This document shows positions 42,846 through 54,805 of a DNA stretch of 64,000 nucleotides, piece after piece (the stretch's first letter is position 1; the number at the start of each line of letters is the position of its first letter). The stretch spans positions 4,402,001 to 4,466,000 of the forward strand of contig NC_005125.1 of NCBI RefSeq assembly GCF_000011385.1. The letters are read 5' to 3'. The stretch is from Gloeobacter violaceus PCC 7421 (GTDB taxonomy: Bacteria > Cyanobacteriota > Cyanobacteriia > Gloeobacterales > Gloeobacteraceae). The position numbers and the translations under genes are program-made. A model generated the notes under the pieces. That model searched no databases, had not been told where the DNA came from, and worked only from the letters and a program-made list of their open reading frames with translations.

Positions 42846-44075
42846 TTACTGCTTCGGACCGAGCCCGGTGTCGCAGCGGTAGATCAGTGGAAAAGAGCCG
42901 CCCTCCGGCTTTGCCGCGTAGTAAAGAAAAGGACCGAGGTCGGTGACGTAGACCTCTGGATCTTTGCGCACCTTTTCGCTCGGGTCGCTGCACTGGCGAA
43001 AATTGGGCGCAGCAGGGTCGATTCCGGAAAGCCAAATGTCGGAAGGCAGATCCTTGTTGGTGGACAGCGGATTGTCCGAGGTGACCATGAACAGGTACGA
43101 TTTGCCGTTGTGCTTGAGAAATTCAGGCGACTGGATAAACTTGCCCTTCGACGGCGGCTTCACCGAGTAAACCTTGCTCCAGGCCCCGTTTACCTTGCGG
43201 TAGACCCCAAGGCTGCTCTCATTGATGAGAGTGAAAAAAAGATACTCTTCTGCGTATTCGGGCGCCTGCCACATAAAGATGCTTTCTTTGGGACCGTTGT
43301 CAAAGGTCAACTGTTCGCGCACTTTGGTGTCGACATCGTACAAAAACGCCTGACGCACGCCGTCCACTACAGCGCTGTAGGTCAACGCCCGCCGCCCTTC
43401 CACCCAGCGCAGGCCCTGCACGTCGTCGCCGGGGACCAACCCTTCGCTGCCGGAATCGTCAAGATTGCGCCATTTGGTGAGAATGTCGGTGGTAGCCTGC
43501 TGGGTCGTTCGTTGCAAGTAAGAGATGCGCGGGACGCTATCACCCCGATCCAGGCTGCCGATGGGCGCAAAGCGGTTGTTGCCGAACGGGAGCACGCTGG
43601 AGACCCACACCTCGCCCTCTTTGCGGGCGCGGGCCAGCACCCGCCCGGATGTGGCGGTCGCCACCGTGTACACGATCTGAGGCCCGTACTCCTTCTCGAA
43701 CACCCACTCCGGGCCGTTGCCCACCTCGTTGGGCACCGTCAGCGCACCTTCGCCCACCAGTACCGCCGCTCCGTTGGGAGGCACAAAATTGCCCGTTGCC
43801 CGATCGACGTAGCCGATGAAGACGCGGCCGTCCTGAGCGATCCAGGTGAAGCGGTCGCCCGCCTGATCGAACTCCGGATCAAACAGCCGCACAGTTGGAT
43901 CGGAGACAATCACATCTTCGACCAGTTCCTGGGCGTAACCCGTGGACAGCCATGACAAAACGCCCCACACCGCGGCGAGTACCGCCGGGATCCGACGGGG
44001 GGACCAGCGCAGTCCGCGATTGGATAAACGGCCCGGGAACGTCGGAAAGCAACGATTCTGTGTGCCCTGATACAT
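42846..44075 (-). CDS. Exported propeller-like paralogue 1 of 5
   Basis: The protein has 409 residues with an N-terminal signal-type helix (PAVLAAVWGVLSWLSTGYAQ). Family markers shared with the four neighbours are LFDPEFDQAGDRFTWIAQDG, NGPEWVFEKE, APIGSLDRGD, QAFLYDVDTKVREQLTFD, FMWQAPEY, SDIWLSGIDPAAPNFRQCSD, and VRKDPEVYVTDLGPFLYY near the end. The pattern of WD-like strands is that of a TolB/WD40-type beta-propeller, but no Pfam family is recognised with certainty. It is closest to paralogue 5 (47956-49176), the other minus-strand copy: both have EDVIVSxP...LFDPEFDQ and a final YRCDTxLGP. Confidence 0.75.
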   Translation of the reverse strand: MYQGTQNRCFPTFPGRLSNRGLRWSPRRIPAVLAAVWGVLSWLSTGYAQELVEDVIVSDPTVRLFDPEFDQAGDRFTWIAQDGRVFIGYVDRATGNFVPPNGAAVLVGEGALTVPNEVGNGPEWVFEKEYGPQIVYTVATATSGRVLARARKEGEVWVSSVLPFGNNRFAPIGSLDRGDSVPRISYLQRTTQQATTDILTKWRNLDDSGSEGLVPGDDVQGLRWVEGRRALTYSAVVDGVRQAFLYDVDTKVREQLTFDNGPKESIFMWQAPEYAEEYLFFTLINESSLGVYRKVNGAWSKVYSVKPPSKGKFIQSPEFLKHNGKSYLFMVTSDNPLSTNKDLPSDIWLSGIDPAAPNFRQCSDPSEKVRKDPEVYVTDLGPFLYYAAKPEGGSFPLIYRCDTGLGPKQ

Positions 44076-44383
44076 GCTTGACCGTTCTCGTTGAAAGTCT
44101 GTATTTCATCAACATAAACCGTCGCTCGGCAAGGGCGAAGAAAAATCTTGTAAAGATCTTGCGGCGGATGCAAACAGCGGCTCGCCGTGAAGCGGCAGGA
44201 CTTTCCTGACCCCGTGAGGAATTTTGCGCGTCTGTAATATACTCACTTTGGTTGTCCATCGGCGGGAAACCGGGCGTCTCATGCACTGAATTTCCTGAGC
44301 TCGCCGACAACCCGTTCACCATTGCCTGGAGAAACTACGCCCTCACGATTCACCGTATTTGTCAACCCTACGGCACCTTCTCG
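44076..44383. other. Divergent intergenic region between propeller paralogues 1 and 2
   Basis: This 308-bp stretch has no recognised gene. It carries the promoters of paralogue 1 (minus) and paralogue 2 (plus). The open frame of paralogue 2 extends back to an ATG at 44252, but the added residues do not resemble the other family members. GTAATATACT (44234-44243) is the only strong -10-like string. Confidence 0.5.
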
Positions 44384-45520
44384 ATGCTGAATACTTTCTA
44401 CAAATTGCCGGCTATTGTGTCACTATCTTTCGCGATCTTCTGCGGTACTAGCCTACACAAAACTGCATTTGCCCAGTTCGTACCGACCGACATATTAATT
44501 ACCGAAGCACCGATTATCGACCCGGAATTCGACCAGGCCAACGCCCGCTTCACCTGGGTCGACAGCGCAGGCGACGTTTGGATCGGCAATGTTGATGCGC
44601 AGACGGGCAACTTCGACCCCCTCGACGGTAAAAGCATCGCAGTGGACACCGGGGCAGTACCCGTTGAAGTGATCGGCAACGGCCCGGAGTGGGTCTTTAC
44701 CAGTGCCGGTCCGCAGATTGTCTACACCAAGTTCGACAATAGCCGCTACGCCCTCGGCCGCGCCCTTCAGCAGAACGGTGTCTGGATCGGGGGGTTTTTG
44801 GAGAACGGCCAGGGTCGCTTCGGACCGATAGGCAGTCTTGATCGCAGCGATCCGGCCCCGCGCATCTCCTATATCGGCCGCGATGAGAACCGCAAACAGG
44901 TGACTTTTTGGCGAGGGCTCGACGAACCGTCCACCGAAGAGGTAATCCCCGGTTCCCAACCGCCGGGCGGGCGCTGGGTCGACGGCAAGCGGGCTCTGGT
45001 GCTCACCGAAAGAGTCGGCAGCGGGCGGCAGGGGTTTATGTACGACGTCGATGCCGGTGTGCTCGAACAGCTCACCTTTGATGCCGGCATCAAAAAAGCC
45101 ATCTTCATGTGGCAGGCACCCGAGTACGGCAACGAGTACCTCTTCTTTACACTGATTGACGAAAAAGAGATTGGCATCTATCGCAAGATCGACGGAGTTT
45201 GGACGAAGATCAACACGGTGAAGCCGCCGTCGACAGGCAATTTTCTCTGGTCGCCGGAACTGCTGGTGTACGAGGGAAAATCCTACATCTTTATGGTCGC
45301 TTCGACCAGCCGGGATCAGGCAAGTAAGACGGTTCCCACGGACATCTGGCTGGCGGGGATCGATCCGGAGGCCCCCTTCTACCGGCAACTGAGCGATGCG
45401 ACCAGCCGGGTGCGCAAAGATCCGGAGGTCTTCGTCACCGACGATGGTCCGATGATTTACTACCTAGCCTTTCTCACGCCGCTCACCTCGGCTATCTACC
45501 GGTGCGAGACCGGGCTTTGA
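44384..45520 (+). CDS. Exported propeller-like paralogue 2 of 5
   Basis: The protein has 378 residues from the ATG at 44384, chosen because it puts the signal peptide (PAIVSLSFAIFCGTSLHKTA then FAQ) at the N-terminus. Family markers are IIDPEFDQANARFTWVDSAG, GNGPEWVFTSAGPQIVYTKF, GPIGSLDRSDPAPRISYIG, FMYDVDAGVLEQLTFDAG, FMWQAPEYGNEY, VPTDIWLAGIDPEAPFYRQL and VRKDPEVFVTDDGPMIYYLA. It starts a plus-strand run of three paralogues. The segment 45329-45363 is identical to 46507-46541 in paralogue 3, which indicates gene conversion or recent duplication. Confidence 0.75.
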   Translation: MLNTFYKLPAIVSLSFAIFCGTSLHKTAFAQFVPTDILITEAPIIDPEFDQANARFTWVDSAGDVWIGNVDAQTGNFDPLDGKSIAVDTGAVPVEVIGNGPEWVFTSAGPQIVYTKFDNSRYALGRALQQNGVWIGGFLENGQGRFGPIGSLDRSDPAPRISYIGRDENRKQVTFWRGLDEPSTEEVIPGSQPPGGRWVDGKRALVLTERVGSGRQGFMYDVDAGVLEQLTFDAGIKKAIFMWQAPEYGNEYLFFTLIDEKEIGIYRKIDGVWTKINTVKPPSTGNFLWSPELLVYEGKSYIFMVASTSRDQASKTVPTDIWLAGIDPEAPFYRQLSDATSRVRKDPEVFVTDDGPMIYYLAFLTPLTSAIYRCETGL

Positions 45521-45591
45521 CCCCACTGGCACCGCTTTGCGCCTGCAATCCGTTGGGTTGACAACCTTTTTGCGATGGGAGGAATTCCTCA

Positions 45592-46710
45592 ATGTGCACT
45601 CGGCAATGCGTCGGAACTGCTCTGGCGCTTTTCCTGGCAACCCTGGCGTGGGCACCCGCCGCCCTGCCCGCACCGCTCGACGTTCAGGTCTCTGAACTCG
45701 GCGTGATCGACCCGGAGTTTGATTCGCTTGCGGCCCGCTTCACCTGGGTGGACACCTTCGGAAGCGTCTGGATCGGCCATGTGGACCCGGCTACGGGTGA
45801 CTTCGTTCCCCGCTCGGGTCAAAGCGTGCTGGTGGATACCGGGGCGGTACCCCTCGGCGCGGTCGTCAACGGTCCGGAATGGGTCTACAGCGCTTCCGGG
45901 CCACAAATCGTCTTTACAAAATATGATCAGGCCCGGCGCAGGGCGATCGCCCGAGCCCGAGCCGGTGCAGAGGGCTGGCGCAGCGAAGTGCTCCAGGGTG
46001 GCAGCAACCGTTTTCAGCCCATCGGCAGCCTCGACAGAAGTGATCCCCAACCCCGCATTGCCTACACCGGACCACAGCAGCAAGTCCTCTGGCGGCAACT
46101 GGATGATCCGGCCAGCGAGACGGTGGTCCCCGACGCCGATCCCGGCATCCGCTGGGTTCCCGGGCGGCGGGCGATGACCTACAGCGCCGTGGTGGACGGC
46201 GGGCGCCAGGCGTTTTTGTACGATATCGACACCCAAGTGCGCGAACAACTCACCTTCGACGCCGGGGCGAAAAAAGCCGTTTACCTGTGGCAGGCGCCGG
46301 AATACAACAGTGAGTATTTACTGTTTGCCCTGGTAGACCAGAGCAGCATCGGGGTCTACCGCAAACTTGGGGAAGCTTGGAGCCGCATCGCCACACTCAA
46401 GCCACCTGCGGTAGGCAACTATCTCTTTTCACCCGAGGTGTTCGTCTACGGCGGCAAATCTTATATCTTCATGGCTACCTCCACCAGCCGGGACCAGGCG
46501 AGCAAAACGGTTCCCACGGACATCTGGCTGGCGGGGATCGAGCCGGCGGCACCCTTCTACCGGCAACTGAGCGATGCAACGCCAAGGGTCCGCAAAGATC
46601 CGGAATTTTTTCTGACTGCACAAGGTCCAGTTGTTTTTTACCTGGCCTACCTCGACCCCGAGACTACGGCAATCTTCCGCTGCAATGCCGGTCTGGGTGT
46701 TCTCCGGTAG
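45592..46710 (+). CDS. Exported propeller-like paralogue 3 of 5
   Basis: The protein has 372 residues, with GGGAGGAAT about 9 nt before the ATG, the best ribosome site of the cluster. The signal peptide is VGTALALFLATLAWAPAALP. Family markers are VIDPEFDSLAARFTWVDTFG, VNGPEWVYSASGPQIVFTKY, QPIGSLDRSDPQPRIAYTG, FLYDIDTQVREQLTFDAGAK, YLWQAPEYNSEYLLFAL and VPTDIWLAGIEPAAPFYRQL. It lies 71 bp after paralogue 2 and 36 bp before paralogue 4 and is likely co-transcribed with them. No catalytic residues were recognised. Confidence 0.75.
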   Translation: MCTRQCVGTALALFLATLAWAPAALPAPLDVQVSELGVIDPEFDSLAARFTWVDTFGSVWIGHVDPATGDFVPRSGQSVLVDTGAVPLGAVVNGPEWVYSASGPQIVFTKYDQARRRAIARARAGAEGWRSEVLQGGSNRFQPIGSLDRSDPQPRIAYTGPQQQVLWRQLDDPASETVVPDADPGIRWVPGRRAMTYSAVVDGGRQAFLYDIDTQVREQLTFDAGAKKAVYLWQAPEYNSEYLLFALVDQSSIGVYRKLGEAWSRIATLKPPAVGNYLFSPEVFVYGGKSYIFMATSTSRDQASKTVPTDIWLAGIEPAAPFYRQLSDATPRVRKDPEFFLTAQGPVVFYLAYLDPETTAIFRCNAGLGVLR

Positions 46711-46746
46711 CGCCACCTGTTTTGCACCTGCAAGAGGATAGATCCG

Positions 46747-47904
46747 ATGCTTGTATCACTCGGTATCCCCCAGCGGTTCGCCGTGGCCCTTCTACCGGCC
46801 GTCATCGCCTGCAACGCCTGTACCCAGACATCGGCAACAGCCCAGTCCGCGACGCAGGACGTGCAAGTCTCCGAACCCGGCGTGATCGACCCGGAATTCG
46901 ACCAACCCAGCGGCCGTTTTACCTGGGTCGACGCCCAGGGCAGTGTCTGGATTGGGCGGGTGGACCGGGCGAGCGGCAATTTTATCCCCCCCTCCGGCAA
47001 AGCGGTCCTCGTCGACACCGGAGCAGTGCCCGCCGACGTGGTCGGCAATGGTCCGGAGTGGGTCTACGGTCAGGCCGGCGCCCAGATCGTCTACACCAAG
47101 TACGACGAAGATGGGGGCTATGCCCTCGGCCGCGCCCGCTTCAGCGGCAAGACCTGGTCGGGGGACATTCTGGAAAACGGTACCGACCGCTTCGGCCCTT
47201 TCGGCAGCCTCGACCGCGCCGACCCGGCCCCGCGCATCTCCTACGTCGGTCGCGATCTTAGCGGCCGACTGGTGAGCTTCTGGCGCGAACTGGCCAATCC
47301 GGCGAGCGAGACGGTGGTGCCGGGAGCGACCTACCCGGGCAGCCGCTGGGTCCCCGGCCGGCGCGCCGTTGTCTTTGTTCAGGAAGCGGGCGGTGTGCGA
47401 CAGGTGTTTACCTACGACATCGACCGGCAGATCTCCGAGCAACTCACCTTCGATCCGGGCCTCAAAAAGGCTCCCTTTCTCTGGCAGGCGCCGGAATTTG
47501 GCGGCGCGCTGGTGCTGCTGGCCCTTGTCGACGAGACGCACCTCGGGCTCTACCGCCGGATTCAAGGGCGCTGGACGCGCTTTGCAACCCTCAAACCCCC
47601 CTCGACGGGCGATTATCTCTGGTCGCCGGAGCCTCTGGTCCACAACGGCAAATCCTATGTGTTCATGGTCACTTCCACGTCCTCAGACTCGCAAAGCCGC
47701 ACCGTTCCTACCGACATCTGGCTGGCGGGCATCGACCCGACCGCACCCTTCTATCGGCAATTGAGCGATGCGACGGCTCGGGTGCGCACCGATCCGGAAG
47801 TGTTTGTCACCGATAACGGGCCCTATATTTACTTTTTGGTCTTTCTGGACCCTGAGACTCCGGCAATTTTGCGGACCGACACCGGGCTTGGACCGTCCCA
47901 ATAA
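46747..47904 (+). CDS. Exported propeller-like paralogue 4 of 5, possible lipoprotein
   Basis: The protein has 385 residues with GAGGATAGA before the ATG. The N-terminus FAVALLPAVIACNACTQTSA contains a lipobox-like VIAC, so this copy may be a lipid-anchored version of the family, unlike the other four with ordinary signal peptides. Family markers are VIDPEFDQPSGRFTWVDAQG, GNGPEWVYGQAGAQIVYTKY, GPFGSLDRADPAPRISYVG, FTYDIDRQISEQLTFDPGLK, FLWQAPEFGGALVLLALVDE, VPTDIWLAGIDPTAPFYRQL and VRTDPEVFVTDNGPYIYFLV. It ends 51 bp from the convergent paralogue 5. Confidence 0.75.
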   Translation: MLVSLGIPQRFAVALLPAVIACNACTQTSATAQSATQDVQVSEPGVIDPEFDQPSGRFTWVDAQGSVWIGRVDRASGNFIPPSGKAVLVDTGAVPADVVGNGPEWVYGQAGAQIVYTKYDEDGGYALGRARFSGKTWSGDILENGTDRFGPFGSLDRADPAPRISYVGRDLSGRLVSFWRELANPASETVVPGATYPGSRWVPGRRAVVFVQEAGGVRQVFTYDIDRQISEQLTFDPGLKKAPFLWQAPEFGGALVLLALVDETHLGLYRRIQGRWTRFATLKPPSTGDYLWSPEPLVHNGKSYVFMVTSTSSDSQSRTVPTDIWLAGIDPTAPFYRQLSDATARVRTDPEVFVTDNGPYIYFLVFLDPETPAILRTDTGLGPSQ

Positions 47905-47955
47905 CAGAGCGCCCCGGTGCCTTCGTGCTCCAGGGCAAGCCGTTTGACAGCACAG

Positions 47956-49176
47956 CTACGGAAGAGGGGGGCCGAGTTTGGTGTCGCAGCGGTAGATCAC
48001 TGCACTTTCACCGGGGGCGGGCACCGCGGAGTAGTAAAGATACGGTCCGCTTTGGGTGATAAAGACCTCGGGGTCTTTGCGGGTCTTCTCCGACGGGTCG
48101 CTGCACTGGTAATAAAAGGGTGCCGCCGAGTCGATGCCCGCCAGCCAGATGTCGGTCAGGGCCGTGCGGGTTGTCGATTGCGGGCTATTGGAGGAAGCCA
48201 TAATCAAGTACGACTTGCCGTTGTACACAAACGGCTCTGGAGATTGAACAAATTTGCCCTTAGAGGGCGGTTTGACCGTGGCTATCTTGGTCCACACCCC
48301 GTCGATTTTGCGGTAGACCCCGAGGCTGCTCTCGTTGGTGAGGGCAAAGAAGATATATTCGTTGTCGAATTCCGGCGCCTGCCACATAAAGACGCTTTCT
48401 TTGGGGCCGGCATCGAAGGTGAGTTGTTCGAACACTTTGGTGTCGACATCGTACAAAAACGCCTGGCGCACGCCGTTGACCACGGCGTTGACCGTCAGCT
48501 GGCGCTTGCCGGGCACCCAGCGCAACCCCTGCACCTGCTCGCCCGGCACCCGCTCCTCGGTCTCGGCATTGTCAAGATCGCGCCACTTAAGAATCAGGGC
48601 CGAACCGTTGTTGACTACTTTGGGAAAAGAAATCCGCGGCTTCGGGTCACCCTTATCGAGGCTGCCGATCGGTCCAAAGCCATTTTTGCCATCCTCCAGA
48701 AAAGACGGCACCCACTTGCTGCCGTCCCACTTGGCCTTGGCCAGAAAGCGCACATCGTTGGCATCGAGGGCCGTGTAGGTGATTTGATCGCCGACACTGG
48801 AGTAGACCCATTCTGGACCATTGCCGACCTCGAGAGTACGCGCGGCGTCCTCTGCCACGAGGCGAAACTTGCCCGAGGGCGGATCGAAGTTGCCCGTTAC
48901 CGGATCGATTTTGCCAATCCAAACTTTGCCGTCGTTGCCAGACCAAACGAAGCGGTTTTCGTCCTGGTCGAACTCCGGATCAAACAGACGGCTATCGGGG
49001 CCGGAGACGATCACGTCTTCTTCGGTGGTCTGTCCGGCAACCGGCTGGGACCAAAGCGCCGATGTCGCCGGAATTAGGGCCGCTGCCGCCAGCGGGATGC
49101 ACACGCCAAGGGACCACTTCAACCAGGTTTTCGCAAGGTGCGTGTCGAGCCAAGAGGGTGCGTGTTTTATAGGCAT
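47956..49176 (-). CDS. Exported propeller-like paralogue 5 of 5
   Basis: The protein has 406 residues. The N-terminus has a hydrophobic signal segment WSLGVCIPLAAAALIPATSA. Family markers are LFDPEFDQDENRFVWSGNDG, VGNGPEWVYSSVGDQITYTA, GPIGSLDKGDPKPRISF, FLYDVDTKVFEQLTFDAG, FMWQAPEFDNEYIFFAL, LTDIWLAGIDSAAPFYYQCS and TRKDPEVFITQSGPYLYYSA. Together with paralogue 1 it shares YRCDTxLGP at the C-terminus, and the Cys pair in QCSDPSEK and YRCDT may form a disulfide in these two copies. It is divergent from uvrA across 345 bp. Confidence 0.75.
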   Translation of the reverse strand: MPIKHAPSWLDTHLAKTWLKWSLGVCIPLAAAALIPATSALWSQPVAGQTTEEDVIVSGPDSRLFDPEFDQDENRFVWSGNDGKVWIGKIDPVTGNFDPPSGKFRLVAEDAARTLEVGNGPEWVYSSVGDQITYTALDANDVRFLAKAKWDGSKWVPSFLEDGKNGFGPIGSLDKGDPKPRISFPKVVNNGSALILKWRDLDNAETEERVPGEQVQGLRWVPGKRQLTVNAVVNGVRQAFLYDVDTKVFEQLTFDAGPKESVFMWQAPEFDNEYIFFALTNESSLGVYRKIDGVWTKIATVKPPSKGKFVQSPEPFVYNGKSYLIMASSNSPQSTTRTALTDIWLAGIDSAAPFYYQCSDPSEKTRKDPEVFITQSGPYLYYSAVPAPGESAVIYRCDTKLGPPLP

Positions 49177-49521
49177 ATGTGAACTTCGTAAAACTACTAA
49201 CGCCTTGATAGTCTAGGACATCTGGCAAAGAAGTCAAGCAAAGTAGCTCGGCTAACTTGCCGAATTCGCCGAGATAATCGGCGCTTTTGATGCACGGTGC
49301 GGTCCGCGGCGGTGGGATTGGCTGCCGAATCTGCCCTTGGCAGGCCATCGGGAGCCCCGCGCGCCTTTACTCGGAAACGGCCGATCGAAAGCACAGCAGC
49401 GCTCGTGAATATCCGTCCATGTCCGTGGTACATTGGACGGCACGCCCGGTTCTGTCATCGGCTTCGGCGGCGGATACCATTGGGTAGCGTTGTTCAGATT
49501 TTTGCAACCAGGGCGCAAGGG
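49177..49521. other. Divergent intergenic region upstream of uvrA
   Basis: These 345 bp hold no gene that can be supported. The uvrA frame is open back to 49297, giving 75 extra residues, but they are Arg/Ala-rich, unlike any UvrA N-terminus, and lack a ribosome site. The region should contain the promoters of uvrA and of propeller paralogue 5. No LexA-box-like dyad was recognised by eye. Confidence 0.5.
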
Positions 49522-52467
<2,946 letters not shown>

Positions 52468-52514
52468 GACGCAGCCAGCAGCGAGATATTTGCTATTCTG
52501 AGCCCAGCTTGAAG

Positions 52515-53852
52515 ATGATTCGGATGCTCAGAACGGTTGGCTGTCTGCTGGCGGCACTCTACTGCTTCGTGTGGCTGCGGATTCCCGAGGACGTGTTGGG
52601 GGTGGTGCTGCCGATTCAGCGCCTGGTGGGCTGGCTCGGGCTGGTGGTTGTGCTTGCGGCACTGCTGTTCAATGTCGCTCCCGGGCCGGGGCGGCTCGCC
52701 CGGGGATACCTGGGGGCTGTGGTGTTGTTTGTGGTCTATCTGGGCGTGGACTTTTTGTTGCGATTTTTGGGCAATCCGGACGTGTTCAACGCCTACTTCG
52801 ATCTGCCCCTGTTCGCTTCGGATATAGCAAAATATCTTGCCTCGTTTGCCTCGGCCTATGTGGTCTATTTCACCCTGCGCCGCCATTCGCAAATTGAGAA
52901 TACGCTCATTCGGCTGCTGTTGCTTTCAGGAGGTCTTTCAATCGCGGCGGCCTATGGTTTCCTATTTCTCTATTTCCAGGGTTTTACGACGGACAACGAA
53001 GTGCTTGCCCACCCCTTCGGCGGTTACCTGGGAGTATGGGAAACCGGCGGTGCGCTGCCCCGGTTGGCGGGGACTACTGCCGAACCGCAGCAGTTTGCAA
53101 TCGTCTTTTTGACGCCGCTGCTATTGATGCTTACAAGACGCTATATCGGGCGTTTTTGGCCGATTGCTCTGTTGGGAGCGGCGGCCCTGGCCATCTCTCA
53201 ATCCAAATTTTCGATCGTCTCAATTTTGCTGGTGTTACTCTATCTGTTCTGGGTCTACCAGCGCTTTCGGGTGGGCATTGTCTTGGGGGCCGCGGTGCTG
53301 CTTCCGCCTCTGGGCTACTACATCGCTACACTTCCTACCTTTAGCGATACCTTTGACGATCTATTGGTGAGCGGCGCGGTCGTCGAGCGTGCCTCGAACG
53401 CAGGCAATCTGGTGTCGATTATTCTTGCGAATTTGTTCACGGGGATCGGTGCCGGGCAGTACGGACCGTTCGTCGGTTATGTGGCCATGGGCAACAAGGA
53501 TTTTCTGCCGAAGACTTACTATCCCAACTTCGATTTTCTGAAGATTTTTGCAGAGACCGGCTTGATCGGCTTCGGGCTGGTCGTGGCAATGCTTGCGCGC
53601 TTGTTCGGCAACTTTTTCCGGGCACTGGCGCTTATGGACGACGAGCAGCGGGAGCGCCTGCTTGCTCTGCTGTTGGGCGCTATCGGGATTGTGCTCAATA
53701 TGTTCATCGGCTACGAATTTCTGCACGTCTTCTTCTGGGTGAACATCGGCTTTTTGATGTTCCTGGCTGAAAGGGCGTTCGAATCGACCGAGCCCGCAAC
53801 GAAAGACCCGAGCGGGGTCGAGCCGAATGCCGTGGGTGCCTACCGCGTCTGA
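52515..53852 (+). CDS. O-antigen ligase/polymerase-like multi-pass membrane protein
   Basis: The protein has about 445 residues from the ATG at 52515 (a TTG at 52509 is an alternative). At least ten hydrophobic segments are visible, from VGCLLAALYCFVWLRI at the N-terminus to IGIVLNMFIGYEFLHVFFWV near the C-terminus. A large periplasmic loop around residues 270-345 holds NLFTGIGAGQYGPFVGYVAM and FLKIFAETGLIGFGLVVAML, the typical G-x-G-x(n)-H/N-x(n)-E-x-G-L-x-G arrangement of Wzy/WaaL-type proteins. It would polymerise or ligate lipid-linked glycans in the inner membrane. No sugar transferase is adjacent. It follows uvrA by 47 bp but is probably a separate function. Confidence 0.8.
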   Translation: MIRMLRTVGCLLAALYCFVWLRIPEDVLGVVLPIQRLVGWLGLVVVLAALLFNVAPGPGRLARGYLGAVVLFVVYLGVDFLLRFLGNPDVFNAYFDLPLFASDIAKYLASFASAYVVYFTLRRHSQIENTLIRLLLLSGGLSIAAAYGFLFLYFQGFTTDNEVLAHPFGGYLGVWETGGALPRLAGTTAEPQQFAIVFLTPLLLMLTRRYIGRFWPIALLGAAALAISQSKFSIVSILLVLLYLFWVYQRFRVGIVLGAAVLLPPLGYYIATLPTFSDTFDDLLVSGAVVERASNAGNLVSIILANLFTGIGAGQYGPFVGYVAMGNKDFLPKTYYPNFDFLKIFAETGLIGFGLVVAMLARLFGNFFRALALMDDEQRERLLALLLGAIGIVLNMFIGYEFLHVFFWVNIGFLMFLAERAFESTEPATKDPSGVEPNAVGAYRV

Positions 53853-54571
53853 GGGTCCGGTTTATTGGCTTGCGGCGCAAAGAACCGAGCAATCTCGATC
53901 GATACCAATCCCAAGGTAATCGCCGCTTTGTCGTCCAACACCTGCTGCTCGCCATAACCATGGGCACCAAAACGGCAATAACAGAAGCCAGGCTTTGTAA
54001 GCCGGATGAGATTCGGCGGCTTTGAGAGATGCGATTGCGCGTCTTGCCTGATCCATTTTCTCCAGATATTGCGCAGGCAGTAATGAAGTCCCACGGTGCG
54101 CACTTCACCCAAAATACTGGAGACATCCCATGTCCAACCGTCCTGCTAGGGCGCGGGTGCGGGCACAGGAGTCCTGAAGGCCTGTGAAGACGAACCGGCA
54201 GCAGCAGAGCAGATTTCACCGGCCGGCGGTTTTATGGCCGATGGCCGTCAAGCCACGCAGTTTCGGCAGCTCCTCGCTGCTGACCAGCACCAGCCGGCTG
54301 TTGCTGAAGAGATGGACAAGATACCGAGCCCAAGGGCGAGGGCCGAGCAAACACCGACAAGGCCAATTTGGAGGTGGTAAGCTGCATGGCTTGAACTCCT
54401 TGTACAACGCTTTCACAAGGGACTGTGCAAACCGGGGTGCGTTTGGATCAAAATCTAGAGAACTATTTTCGGGGGTTTGCGCTGCAGGCCAGTCATCCAA
54501 ACGACTGGGAAAGACTGCATTCTGTGCTATCGTGTGCGAACAAAAAATACGTCGTAGCACGGAGAGCTGGC
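53853..54571. other. Gene-poor 719-bp region with degenerate coding traces
   Basis: No intact known gene is seen. On the minus strand between about 53860 and 54112, three overlapping frames each carry plausible-looking peptide pieces (for example MDQARRAIASLKAAESHPAY in one frame and QQVLDDKAAITLGLVSIEIA in another), which could be one gene broken by frameshifts. I could not identify its family. The small minus-strand frame at 54232-54387 is listed separately. Confidence 0.4.
54232..54387 (-). CDS. Small 51-codon open frame with a strong ribosome site
   Basis: The ATG read 54387-54385 is preceded by AAGGAG at a spacing of 8 nt, the best Shine-Dalgarno in this part of the window. The peptide begins MQLTTSKLALSVFARPSPLG and ends AWLDGHRP, with no known domain. 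A neighbouring frame continues with LFSNSRLVLVSSEELPKLRG, so this may also be a longer gene with a frameshift. Translation is possible but unproven. Confidence 0.3.
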   Translation of the reverse strand: MQLTTSKLALSVFARPSPLGSVSCPSLQQQPAGAGQQRGAAETAWLDGHRP

Positions 54572-54805
54572 GTGTCGAAGCACATTTCTTTTCGCATCGA
54601 CGACGACAAACTTGTCGAGCTTGATGCCATCGCCAGGCGTGAGGAGCGGGACCGCTCCTTCATCATCAATCGGCTGATCGAAGATTACCTGGCGCGGGAG
54701 CGCCATTGGGAGCGACGCATCCGCGAGGCCATGGCCGCTGCGGATCGTGGCGAGTTTGCCACGCCCGAACAAGTCCAGGCCGAGTTCGACAAATGGCGGG
54801 AGTAG
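54572..54805 (+). CDS. RHH (CopG/ParD-like) antitoxin
   Basis: The protein has 77 residues from a GTG at 54572, with GGAGAG 6-8 nt upstream. The ribbon-helix-helix is SKHISFRIDDDKLVELDAIA then RDRSFIINRLIEDYLARE. The rest, IREAMAAADRGEFATPEQVQ, is the helical toxin-binding tail of type II antitoxins. It overlaps the ParE-like toxin gene by 13 nt, so the order is antitoxin then toxin, and autorepression by the complex is expected for the family. Confidence 0.85.
   Translation: MSKHISFRIDDDKLVELDAIARREERDRSFIINRLIEDYLARERHWERRIREAMAAADRGEFATPEQVQAEFDKWRE

Noticed and set aside
49297-49521. 75-residue N-terminal extension of UvrA
   Set aside because: It has no similarity to UvrA N-termini and no ribosome site. 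The ATG at 49522 places the first Walker A correctly.
53840-54112. Minus-strand 90-codon frame after the O-antigen-ligase-like gene
   Set aside because: No domain was recognised, and coding-like pieces are scattered over three frames. It is kept only as a possible decayed gene in the gap note.
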